Source: Dichloromethanomonas sp964477085 (GTDB taxonomy: Bacteria; Bacillota; Desulfitobacteriia; Desulfitobacteriales; Syntrophobotulaceae). From it: a stretch of 7,230 nucleotides of DNA. Below, in pieces: positions 1-6,668 of this stretch. Each line of letters starts with the position of its first letter. The stretch's first letter is position 1. The notes under the pieces were generated by a model. The model ran no database searches. It had not been told where the DNA came from and was given only the letters and a program-made list of their open reading frames with translations. The stretch lies in the NCBI GenBank assembly GCA_964477085.1, contig CAYZDF010000105.1, positions 1 through 7,230 on the forward strand, written 5' to 3'. The translations under genes were made by a program, and so were the position numbers.

Positions 1-23
1 GGCATGGTTTTCATTATTCGTGG

Positions 24-42
24 TGCAAGGCAAAGCCTTGCA
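24..42. repeat. Perfect GC-rich hairpin downstream of purA
   Basis: TGCAAGGC (24-31), loop AAA, GCCTTGCA (35-42): a perfect 8-bp stem with a 3-nt loop, extendable by one G-T pair. No T tract follows on either strand, so it is not a standard intrinsic terminator. It could stabilise the 3' end of the purA mRNA, serve with the upstream AT-rich hairpin as a transcript end, or belong to an element continuing beyond the window. Its role is unknown. Confidence 0.5.
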
Positions 43-78
43 TGAAGTTTGTATGATTTGGAAGTCGAAAGTTGCATA

Positions 79-121
79 ATAAATAATAAATACAAATATT
101 GTTTGATTATTAGAATATTTG
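79..121 (-). terminator. Weak AT-rich terminator candidate after purA
   Basis: Minus strand: CAAATATT (121-114), a 13-nt loop containing the purA TAA stop, then AATATTTG (100-93), followed by the T-rich tail TATTTATTATTTATT. The stem is 8 bp but almost pure A-T, and the tail is broken by A residues, so termination would be inefficient. The call is tentative. Confidence 0.3.
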
Positions 122-1393
122 ATTTCTAATAATGGTTTGTGTTCTTCCAGGACCAACAGCAAGTATGGTTAACGGTACTTTCGTTAGTTCCTCAATGCGC
201 TCTACATATTTTTTAGCCTCAATAGGTAATTGCTCATAACTGCTAATTGTAGTCAGATCTTCTTGCCAACCGGGCATCTCTTCGTAAATTGCTTCGCATT
301 CTGCCAATACCTTGAGACTCTGAGGAAATTCTGTCAAAAGCTCACCTTTATATCGGTAGCCAGTACAAATTTTCAAAGTTTCCATCCCTGTCAGCACATC
401 GAGCTTCGTAAAGGCAAAATCTGAAATGCCACTAATTCTTACGGCATAACGAACGATAACAGCATCAAACCACCCACACCGGCGAGGCCTTCCGGTAGTT
501 GTACCGTATTCTCCGCCCCTGCTGCGGATAAGTTCACCTGTTTCACAGTTTAATTCAGTTGGAAATGGGCCTTCCCCTACACGGGTTGTATAGGATTTAA
601 CCACCCCTACTACTTTGCCTATTCGCGTTGGCCCGACGCCAGCTCCTAGGCAAGCTGCACCTGCTATAGGATTTGATGAGGTTACATAGGGATAGGTACC
701 GTGGTCGAGATCAAGGAGTGTCCCTTGAGCACCCTCAAACAATACCTTCTTGCGATCATCAAGGTAACGATTAACCTCCAGTGAAGTATCAGCAATATAG
801 GATTTCACACGCTCAGCATAACCCAAATATTCCTGAAGAATCTCTTGGTAGACAAGCTCTGGTTGTCCGTAAATTTTACTAATAACCAGATTTTTTTCTT
901 TCAAATTATAATCAAGCTTTTTAGAAAATTCTTCTCTGTCTAAAAAGTCGGAGAACCGAATTCCCGTGCGAGATGCTTTATCCTTATAGGCTGGACCTAT
1001 TCCTCTCTTGGTTGTCCCGATCTTCTGTTCACCTTTAAACTCTTCCTCCAGAACGTCAAGGATCTTATGGTAAGGCATAATGACATGTGCATTGCTGCTA
1101 ATTAATAAGTTACTTGTACTAACTCCTCTTTCCTCAAGGTAATCAAGTTCCTTAATCAGAACCTTAGGATCGATAACTAAACCATTGCCGATCACACAAA
1201 CCTTATCGGAGTAAAAAATTCCGGATGGGATGAGATGCAGTTTATAGGTTTCATTATTGATCACAACGGTATGTCCAGCGTTATTTCCACCTTGATACCG
1301 TACGACCATATCAGCCTTTTCAGCAAGAAAATCAGTAATCTTCCCCTTGCCTTCATCCCCCCATTGTGCACCAATCAGCACTACAGCAGCCAT
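110..1393 (-). CDS. purA: Adenylosuccinate synthetase
   Basis: The 427-residue enzyme is full length (bacterial PurA is about 430). It joins IMP and aspartate with GTP hydrolysis to give adenylosuccinate, the first committed step from IMP to AMP, in the cytosol. The N-terminal GTP/IMP loop is QWGDEGKGK (10-18) with catalytic D13, and H41 lies in GGNNAGHT. Other conserved segments are GTTKRGIGPAY (126-136), EGAQGTLLDLDHGTYPYVTSS (220-240), the aspartate loop TTTGRPRR (298-305), TKLDVLTG (329-336) and the guanine-binding GPGR (414-417). The ATG start follows GGGGG with a 7-nt spacer. A separate promoter with PurBoxes lies between dnaB and purA, so AMP synthesis can respond to purine supply independently of the helicase operon. 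No key residue is missing. Confidence 0.98.
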   Translation of the reverse strand: MAAVVLIGAQWGDEGKGKITDFLAEKADMVVRYQGGNNAGHTVVINNETYKLHLIPSGIFYSDKVCVIGNGLVIDPKVLIKELDYLEERGVSTSNLLISSNAHVIMPYHKILDVLEEEFKGEQKIGTTKRGIGPAYKDKASRTGIRFSDFLDREEFSKKLDYNLKEKNLVISKIYGQPELVYQEILQEYLGYAERVKSYIADTSLEVNRYLDDRKKVLFEGAQGTLLDLDHGTYPYVTSSNPIAGAACLGAGVGPTRIGKVVGVVKSYTTRVGEGPFPTELNCETGELIRSRGGEYGTTTGRPRRCGWFDAVIVRYAVRISGISDFAFTKLDVLTGMETLKICTGYRYKGELLTEFPQSLKVLAECEAIYEEMPGWQEDLTTISSYEQLPIEAKKYVERIEELTKVPLTILAVGPGRTQTIIRNQIF

Positions 1394-1437
1394 GATAATT
1401 CCCCCATTTCAGTCCTTGACTCAAACCAAACATTTTA

Positions 1438-1467
1438 ATAGTATCAACATACTAACCTGTTTGTCAA
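1438..1467 (-). promoter_or_regulatory. purA promoter (sigma-A type)
   Basis: Minus strand: a perfect -35 TTGACA (1467-1462), an 18-nt spacer, and -10 TACTAT (1443-1438, 4 of 6) preceded by TGA, giving an extended -10. Transcription should start near 1431, leaving a leader of about 37 nt before the purA ATG. The leader has GGGGG (1405-1401) as ribosome binding site and no room for a riboswitch. The PurBox pair lies directly upstream. Confidence 0.75.
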
Positions 1468-1470
1468 CAA

Positions 1471-1514
1471 AAATTCGAACATTAACTCACGATATTGCTT
1501 TAATGTTCGAAAAA
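1471..1514 (-). promoter_or_regulatory. Paired PurBox-like operator upstream of purA
   Basis: A perfect 12-bp inverted repeat, TTCGAACATTAA (1474-1485) and TTAATGTTCGAA (1500-1511), is separated by 14 bp. Each arm contains CGAACATT in A/T-rich flanks. It fits the B. subtilis PurR box AWWWCCGAACWWT with one mismatch in one arm and two in the other. Counted as 14-bp boxes (1471-1484 and 1501-1514), the gap is 16 bp, as in B. subtilis PurR operators. It lies just upstream of the -35 of the purA promoter. In Bacillus, PurR represses purA through such boxes and PRPP relieves this. Whether this organism encodes PurR is not visible here. Confidence 0.75.
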
Positions 1515-1601
1515 CACCTCACTTAGAACGCTTTATTAACTAAGCACTTCTATACATTCACAGAGCCTTTTCCCGTCAACTAATAAAAAAATAACCTCTG
1601 A

Positions 1602-2936
1602 TCATACCGTATTATACTTTTTTTCCAGATTCACAAATTTCGTAAACTCTTTAAGATAGCCTAGTTCAACCGTACCGACAGGTCCATTACGATGTTTAGC
1701 TATAATGATCTCTGCGATTCCTTTCTTATCGGACTCGGGATGATAGTATTCATCTCTGTAGATAAATGAGATTACATCAGCATCTGCCTCAATAGCACCA
1801 GATTCCAGGAGGTCTGACATAATTGGTCGCTTATCCTGGCGCTGTTCTACCCCACGGTTAAGCTGCGATAGAGCAATCACAGGTACGGATAACTCCCTGG
1901 CTACTCCTTTGAGTCCTCTTGATATCTGTGCTACTTCTTGCTGGCGACTTTCAGCCCTCCTACCTACAGTCATAAGCTGTAAATAATCTATAATAATAAG
2001 TCCAAGTCCTTGTTCCAGCTTGAGGCGTCTGGCTTTAGATCTTAATTCTGCCAAGGAAATACCAACCGTATCATCGATATGTATCGGTGCCTCAGATAAT
2101 GGTCCAACGGCTTGCGTTAGTTTTGGCCAATCTGAATCCAATAGTTCCCCCGTTCGCACTCTCTGCTGATCTACCATTGCTTCTGAACACAAAATACGTT
2201 GGACGAGCTGTTCTTTTGACATCTCTAAGCTAAATAAAGCTACAGGTATCCCTGCCTTTACAGCAGCATTTTGAGCCATATTTAAGACAAGAGCTGTCTT
2301 TCCCATAGAGGGCCTGGCAGCAATAATGATAAGATCCGAAGGCTGCCAACCGGATGTGATACGATCAAGTTCTCTGAAATAAGTAGGTACTCCCGTAAGA
2401 TTGCCTTTATTTGAATAGAGATATTCTATTTTGTCAAAGGTCTTGAGTAGGATAGCGCGAATTGTCACAAATCCTTCTTTAGTTTTGCGCTGAGAAATAT
2501 CAAGGATAAGCCGTTCAGCTTCTTCCAGAAGACTCGCTGCTTCTTCGCCAGTTTCGTAACCTTTTCCTTCGATATGCCCAGCCATCCGAATCAATTGTCT
2601 TAACAGTGACTTTTCAGCAACGATTTGAGCATAATGCTCAACATTGGAAGCAGAAGGTACTGCGCTAGCTATTTGAGATACTGTGCCAATCCCACCAATG
2701 CTCTCCAGCCGACCACTTTGTCTTAAATTTTCGGCAACCGTAACAAGATCCACCGGTTCTCCTCTTTCGAAGATATCTTGTATAGCGAGATAAATGGTCT
2801 TGTGGTTATCGCGATAAAAATCTTCAGCCCCAAGGATTTCGAATACCGTACTCCCCTTTTGGGGATCAAGCATGAGTGCCCCTAAAACGGCCTGTTCTGC
2901 CTCCAAATTATGGGGAGGAACTTTAGTAAGCTCCAT
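1602..2936 (-). CDS. dnaB: Replicative DNA helicase DnaB (DnaC of B. subtilis)
   Basis: The 444 residues make a full-length hexameric 5'-3' helicase that unwinds DNA at the fork. The N-terminal domain (about 1-110) begins PPHNLEAEQAVLGALMLD, and a linker helix follows (about 110-170). The RecA-like domain carries Walker A ARPSMGKT (207-214), the catalytic glutamate in FSLEMS (E238), Walker B LIIIDYLQLM (D317), SQLNRGVE (357-364), and the K414/R416 arginine-finger segment in AKHRNGPVGTV. Two departures stand out. SDLLESGAIEADAD has Leu377 where B. subtilis and E. coli have Arg (RESG), and AKHRNGP has His415 where Gln is usual. The ATG start follows GAGGAG (2950-2945) with an 8-nt spacer. It lies 22 nt after lonC and is the last gene before the purA promoter region. 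No intein is present. Confidence 0.97.
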   Translation of the reverse strand: MELTKVPPHNLEAEQAVLGALMLDPQKGSTVFEILGAEDFYRDNHKTIYLAIQDIFERGEPVDLVTVAENLRQSGRLESIGGIGTVSQIASAVPSASNVEHYAQIVAEKSLLRQLIRMAGHIEGKGYETGEEAASLLEEAERLILDISQRKTKEGFVTIRAILLKTFDKIEYLYSNKGNLTGVPTYFRELDRITSGWQPSDLIIIAARPSMGKTALVLNMAQNAAVKAGIPVALFSLEMSKEQLVQRILCSEAMVDQQRVRTGELLDSDWPKLTQAVGPLSEAPIHIDDTVGISLAELRSKARRLKLEQGLGLIIIDYLQLMTVGRRAESRQQEVAQISRGLKGVARELSVPVIALSQLNRGVEQRQDKRPIMSDLLESGAIEADADVISFIYRDEYYHPESDKKGIAEIIIAKHRNGPVGTVELGYLKEFTKFVNLEKKYNTV

Positions 2937-2958
2937 CTCATTTTCTCCTCGTTTCTTT

Positions 2959-4872
2959 CTAGTCAGCTTGAGCTATTTTAATAGCTTCTTCAATATTATC
3001 AACAGCGATTACTTCTATTCCTTTAAGTCCGGAAGGCACTTCTGTCAAGTTCTCCTCAGGAATGATCACCGTTTGAACCCCTGCTTGCTTAGCACCAAAG
3101 ATTTTTTCATAAATACCACCAACAGGCTTGACCTTTCCCTGAATGGAGATTTCGCCTGTAACGGCAATATCCCGTCTTAGAGGTTGACCTTTAAGAGCAC
3201 TATAAATAGCCATCGTTGCAGCTAAGCCCGCTGAAGGTCCATCTATTCTGCCTCCGCCAACTACATTAACGTGTAGGTCATAGTTCTTTAAATCTTCACC
3301 GGTAAGATTGCGAATGACAGCTGTGGCATTAAACACTGAATCTCGCGCCATGGTACCTGCTGTCTCATTAAAACGGATACTTCCTTTACCTTCGAGTCCG
3401 GCAAATACTTTCACTTCGATTTCCAATACAGATCCTAAGAAGCCGGATACACCCAATCCCAGGATTCGGCCTATATCCTTTCCAGGAACCACTTTTTTAT
3501 GAATATAAGGTGTCAGCCTGGCTGATCGGAGTACTTCCCGTACATGTTCAGCTGTAATAGTAATTTCTTTTTGTTGAGGGTTTTTGTATTTGGCTAAGCC
3601 ATAGGCATCCAGTAGGATGCTATTGGCTTTTCTTCCTTCGATGACATACTCACTGATGATTTCCGGTACGGTATCTTCAAGATTTACGTGTAGTTTTCTA
3701 GCGGCTTGTCTGACGATGTGTATAATATGGGATGGTTCTAAGGGAACAAAATATACTTCTGCACAACGAGAGCGAAGAGCAGGATTTAATTCCTGTGGTT
3801 CCCGAGTCGTAGCACCGATTAACACGAAGTCAGCCGGGACCCCTTCCTCAAAAATGCGTTTGATATAAAGCGGAATCTGAGGATCATGAGGATCATAGTA
3901 GGAGGACTCAAAATGGACCCTTTTATCTTCTAATACTTTCAACAGTTTATTAAGGAGAGTTGGATCCATCTCACCGATTTCATCAATGAATAGAACACCC
4001 GTATGCGCATCATTTACAAGTCCAAGCTTCGGTTCCGGGATTCCTGTTTCAGCGAGGTCTCTTTTGGCCCCTTGATAGATTGGATCATGAACAGAACCCA
4101 AAAGCGGATTCGTGACATCCCTCGGATCCCAGCGCAATGTTGTTCCATCTACTTCAACAAAAGGTGCATCCAGATTAAAAGGAGAATCCGGAAATCCCTT
4201 AACTGTTTCCAGTGCTACTCTTGCTGCAGAGGTTTTACCAACTCCCGGCGGTCCATAAATTAAAATGTGTTGCGGAAAGGGTGTTGCCAGCCTGGCAAGT
4301 AATGCCTGGAGAGCATTCTCCTGTCCGACTATTTCTTCCGGAGATTGTGGCCTCAAGACGTCAACAGCAGAAGAAACAGGCTTTGTGGCGTTCATCTTTT
4401 CTAATAAGGCAAGTTTTTTCAAAGTCTGTGCATTTTCAGGACCGCCACTTTCTTTTAAGACCTGTGTTTTGATCTCTTTTAAATATTCTTCGTGTCGTTC
4501 CTGCATTTTCTCGGCGACAGCTTGATTTAATCTATCCTCAACAGAGCGTTTAGCTACTGTCTCGGCAATATTTTCTTCAATCTCTTGCAATACTGCAGGA
4601 ATCTCTTCCATGCTGGGCTTTGACTTATCTGTGGGATCATCGTGAGTTAGTTTTTGCAAACCCAAAACCCTTTCCCCCAGATCTTCAGAACGCATTAGCC
4701 CCAGAGCTTCTAATTTACTGGCTTTGAGAATTAACTTATCGGTTCCGTAAAGGTTGGATAGTACAACATATAGGGCATCAATCTCTAGTTTTAATTGTTC
4801 CTGTGTTACCTGTGGTTCTATGATATCATTCTGTTTAAGGAATTTCCTTAAAAAGCCTTTCACATGGGTCAC
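2959..4872 (-). CDS. lonC: Lon-family ATP-dependent protease, LonC type (sporulation-associated)
   Basis: The product has 637 residues, or 634 from the better-placed inner GTG. Residues 1 to about 170 are a charged, partly coiled-coil region (about 90-160) and not the N-domain of LonA. An AAA+ module follows, with Walker A GPPGVGKT (207-214) and Walker B VLFIDEIGEMD (293-303, D297/E298). Between these lies the LLGSVHDPIYQGA insert typical of LonB/LonC. Arginines at R367/R369 (LRSR) are candidate arginine fingers. The C-terminal protease domain has the serine in GPSAG (S547) and the lysine in GGIYEK (K590); their 43-residue spacing equals that of E. coli Lon S679/K722. Both ATPase and peptidase sites look intact. 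LonC is known from a subset of endospore formers and is thought to act in sporulation. Lying between rplI and dnaB suggests vegetative expression too (inference). Confidence 0.9.
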   Translation of the reverse strand: MTHVKGFLRKFLKQNDIIEPQVTQEQLKLEIDALYVVLSNLYGTDKLILKASKLEALGLMRSEDLGERVLGLQKLTHDDPTDKSKPSMEEIPAVLQEIEENIAETVAKRSVEDRLNQAVAEKMQERHEEYLKEIKTQVLKESGGPENAQTLKKLALLEKMNATKPVSSAVDVLRPQSPEEIVGQENALQALLARLATPFPQHILIYGPPGVGKTSAARVALETVKGFPDSPFNLDAPFVEVDGTTLRWDPRDVTNPLLGSVHDPIYQGAKRDLAETGIPEPKLGLVNDAHTGVLFIDEIGEMDPTLLNKLLKVLEDKRVHFESSYYDPHDPQIPLYIKRIFEEGVPADFVLIGATTREPQELNPALRSRCAEVYFVPLEPSHIIHIVRQAARKLHVNLEDTVPEIISEYVIEGRKANSILLDAYGLAKYKNPQQKEITITAEHVREVLRSARLTPYIHKKVVPGKDIGRILGLGVSGFLGSVLEIEVKVFAGLEGKGSIRFNETAGTMARDSVFNATAVIRNLTGEDLKNYDLHVNVVGGGRIDGPSAGLAATMAIYSALKGQPLRRDIAVTGEISIQGKVKPVGGIYEKIFGAKQAGVQTVIIPEENLTEVPSGLKGIEVIAVDNIEEAIKIAQAD

Positions 4873-4878
4873 TTCCTC
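4873..4878 (-). promoter_or_regulatory. lonC ribosome binding site, favouring the inner GTG start
   Basis: GAGGAA (4878-4873) abuts the first possible GTG (4872-4870) with no spacer, which is too close for efficient initiation. A second in-frame GTG (4863-4861, codon 4) lies 9 nt away, which is a normal spacing. The true protein therefore probably starts there and has 634 residues. An ATG at 4865-4863 is out of frame. Confidence 0.6.
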
Positions 4879-4888
4879 ATTATTACTG

Positions 4889-5335
4889 TTAAAATCCTTC
4901 TACTTTAACCTTAAGGTTACCACTTACTTCTGGATGGAGTTTCACGGTTAATTCATGTTCACCAATCGCTTTGATGGGTTCTTTTAATTCAATCTTTCTC
5001 TTATCTATTTTAAGTTTATATTCCCTTTCTAAGACTTCAGCGATCTCTTTGTTGGTTACAGATCCAAATAATCTTCCTTTTTCACCGACTTTTACTTTAA
5101 GGACAACATCCATATTTTCTATTTCTTTTGCTAAATCTAAGGCCACATCTTTTTCTTTCTGTTTTCGTATTTCCTCTTGCTTCTGTCTATGCGCTAAGTC
5201 CTGTACGTTTCCTTGAGTCGCCTCTGCCGCAAGACCACGCGGAATAAGAAAATTGCGAGCATACCCATCAGATACTTCACACACTTTACCTTTTTTCCCC
5301 AAGGTTTTAACATCTTCTTTCAATATTACTTTCAC
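4889..5335 (-). CDS. rplI: 50S ribosomal protein L9
   Basis: The 148 residues match the normal bacterial L9 length. The N-terminal globular domain (about 1-40) carries the family signature from G13 to T40: GKKGKVCEV, then GYARNFLIPRGLA. A long, highly charged connecting helix follows (about 41-75, rich in K, E and Q). The C-terminal domain (about 78-148) includes GEKGRLFGSVTNKEIAE and ends VSGNLKVKVEGF. L9 binds 23S rRNA near the base of the L1 stalk and projects from the ribosome, helping to keep reading frame. The start is a GTG that overlaps the preceding stop, and the gene ends in TAA. Nothing is truncated. It is the third gene of the operon and is followed closely by lonC. Confidence 0.97.
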   Translation of the reverse strand: MKVILKEDVKTLGKKGKVCEVSDGYARNFLIPRGLAAEATQGNVQDLAHRQKQEEIRKQKEKDVALDLAKEIENMDVVLKVKVGEKGRLFGSVTNKEIAEVLEREYKLKIDKRKIELKEPIKAIGEHELTVKLHPEVSGNLKVKVEGF

Positions 5336-6279
5336 TGCTTTCCCTCCTCAAGTTTTTCGGGAATTTTCCTAAAATTAATGACTAAATCAAATAGTCCAAT
5401 AAAGATAAGCCCAACTAATACAAAATACGGGAAAAATACACCGGCAAATACAATAAGCCATATAAATACCCGTGGTATTTTGGGATGTCTAAATAAAAAA
5501 GACAAGCATGAGAATCCAATGATTATTGAGATTGCACCCATAATGACCATTAAATTTAGACCGGTAATGGCTAAAATCTCGAACCCGAGGTATTCTCCCC
5601 CTAAATAGCTTGCTAGGCCAATGATCGCAACCCATACGGCATACCATGGCAAACTCCACATCGTAAATAGAATGTTCTTGGTATTTTTTTGAGATAATCG
5701 AAAAACAAGGTACGCAATTCCTAACTCCATCATTCCAATAATCCCTGATATCGCAGGCAGCAATTTGTAATAAATAGGCATAGCTATACGCAAATATCCT
5801 TCAAACTCGGCAGAGGTCATGCCCTGCTTTTCTAACGCCGTAAGCGTTCCTTGTTGCTCATAAAAATTAAGTGCACCACGAATCTTATCTTGGAGATTAT
5901 CAGGCTGAAGTGCAGCACTCACTGTCGGGATAACCGGAAGTGCACTAATTGTAGCAGCGAACATCAAACTCCAAAACATACTATGAAATGTTGCGATGCC
6001 CTTTTCTTTAAGAGCCAGGAACATAATCCCGGTCCAGGGAGTCAGGCCTATGTTGATCAACGCTTGACCACCAGCTGGTATGATAGAAGATAAATAGCCA
6101 AGAGCCAGAAATAAGATGGTTGAGCGCAAGCCAGAACCTCTGCTATGGATGAACACAGCAAGGAGGAGTAAAATTTCAACGATCCAACTCCACGTGTCAA
6201 ATAACGAGGAAAAAAACGGCACCAGTATTAAGATTATTCTTGATGCATATTGGAGAGCATCCTTATCATTTATATTCAT
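5332..6279 (-). CDS. DUF2232 (YybS-like) multi-pass membrane protein
   Basis: The 315-residue product is strongly hydrophobic, with about eight predicted membrane segments. They lie roughly at residues 14-46 (one or two), 52-70, 78-120 (two), 165-195, 208-227, 233-263 and 270-300. A polar loop at about 124-160 (QPDNLQDKIRG to KQGMTSAEFEG) sits mid-protein, and the tail is charged (KIPEKLEEGKQ). Length, topology and position before rplI match the YybS/DUF2232 family, an inner-membrane family of unknown function. I assign no substrate. The ATG start at 6279 follows an AGGGGT-type ribosome binding site. The stop overlaps the rplI start as GTGA, so the two are translationally coupled. In B. subtilis, yybS is followed by yybT (gdpP) before rplI; here nothing lies between. 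Confidence 0.8.
   Translation of the reverse strand: MNINDKDALQYASRIILILVPFFSSLFDTWSWIVEILLLLAVFIHSRGSGLRSTILFLALGYLSSIIPAGGQALINIGLTPWTGIMFLALKEKGIATFHSMFWSLMFAATISALPVIPTVSAALQPDNLQDKIRGALNFYEQQGTLTALEKQGMTSAEFEGYLRIAMPIYYKLLPAISGIIGMMELGIAYLVFRLSQKNTKNILFTMWSLPWYAVWVAIIGLASYLGGEYLGFEILAITGLNLMVIMGAISIIIGFSCLSFLFRHPKIPRVFIWLIVFAGVFFPYFVLVGLIFIGLFDLVINFRKIPEKLEEGKQ
5336..5349 (-). promoter_or_regulatory. rplI ribosome binding site inside the DUF2232 reading frame
   Basis: GAGGAGGG (5349-5342) lies six bases before the rplI start, within the last codons of the DUF2232 gene. It fixes the rplI start as GTG at 5335-5333, not an ATG. The DUF2232 stop TGA (5334-5332) and this GTG share bases in a GTGA overlap, which favours re-initiation by the same ribosome. 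Confidence 0.85.
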
Positions 6280-6294
6280 GAAGTTTTACCCCTG

Positions 6295-6609
6295 TCAGTC
6301 TTCCTCAGGCACAAGATAACCAAGCAGCTGACTAAGATCTCCCCATTCTGATTCAAGGTCAAGAAAATCCTCATTCTGCCACTGGGACATCTCTTTATAT
6401 AATACCCTGTCCAGCCTAGAAAAATCAAAACCTAACCTGCGAGTAAGCAAGTAGCTTAAACCGACAAGTTTAGCCATACTCTCTAGTATCTGTACTTCTG
6501 AGGCATTTAAGGTGCCATGCTGTACTTGCCATTGTGCCTTAAGCAGCTCTACTTTTAGCTCTTCAATGGCTTTAGAGCATTTAACCACATCGACAGCGAC
6601 TGATTCCAC
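6295..6609 (-). CDS. Small MazG-like family protein
   Basis: The product is a 104-residue, apparently all-helical soluble protein. The segment YLLTRRLGFDFSRLD (residues 53-67) and the C-terminal EWGDLSQLLGYL (88-99) resemble short MazG-like proteins that I recall at this position, between rpsR and a DUF2232 gene, in clostridia. Full MazG enzymes are metal-dependent nucleoside triphosphate pyrophosphohydrolases using paired ExxE and ExxD motifs. Here only scattered acidic residues remain (E16, E17, E21, E43), so catalysis is doubtful and the substrate unknown. The start is GTG at 6609-6607. It is supported by AAGGGGG with a 7-nt spacer, and an in-frame TAA at 6624-6622 rules out a longer form. 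It is the first gene of the operon, 15 nt before the DUF2232 gene. The family assignment comes from recalled motif similarity, not a search; the reality of the gene is secure. Confidence 0.6.
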   Translation of the reverse strand: MESVAVDVVKCSKAIEELKVELLKAQWQVQHGTLNASEVQILESMAKLVGLSYLLTRRLGFDFSRLDRVLYKEMSQWQNEDFLDLESEWGDLSQLLGYLVPEED

Positions 6610-6629
6610 TACAAAACCCCCTTATGAAC

Positions 6630-6668
6630 GGCCACGGAAGGCCTAATATCGCGGTGCCACGGATGGCA
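6630..6668 (-). promoter_or_regulatory. Structured leader: two small hairpins with a T-box-core-like sequence
   Basis: Minus strand, just upstream of the mazG-like gene. Hairpin 1 is TGCCA-TCCG-TGGCA (6668-6655), a perfect 5-bp stem. Hairpin 2 is GGCC-TTCCGT-GGCC (6643-6630). The 8-mer TCCGTGGC occurs in both, 25 nt apart, so the upstream GCCA could pair with either copy, giving mutually exclusive folds. Overlapping hairpin 1 is GTGGCACCGCG (6660-6650), which matches the conserved T-box antiterminator core GTGGNACCGCG, although the usual preceding AGG is absent. The leader from the predicted start is only about 125 nt, too short for a normal T-box with Stem I. No U tract follows hairpin 2. 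The CCTT of hairpin 2 could pair with the AAGG of the ribosome binding site (4 bp). Function is unknown; this may be a remnant or a chance match. Confidence 0.35.

Noticed and set aside
1394..1431. Purine riboswitch in the purA leader
   Set aside because: The leader from the predicted start is only about 37 nt, too short for a purine aptamer, and control is better explained by the PurBox pair.
1585..1601. Intrinsic terminator after dnaB based on a run of seven T on the minus strand
   Set aside because: No GC-rich stem precedes the T run. The only inverted repeat (CAGAG 1600-1596 / CTCTG 1565-1561) spans the T run with a long loop, so it is not a standard terminator.
2872..4525. Several plus-strand open frames of 64-102 codons antisense to lonC and dnaB
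   Set aside because: They mirror strongly conserved genes in another frame, have no ribosome binding sites or recognisable domains, and show low-complexity Ser/Cys/Phe-rich compositions typical of antisense shadows.
4971..5608. Plus-strand frames opposite rplI and the DUF2232 gene, up to 131 codons
   Set aside because: They lie antisense to well-supported genes, with no start signals and no family resemblance.
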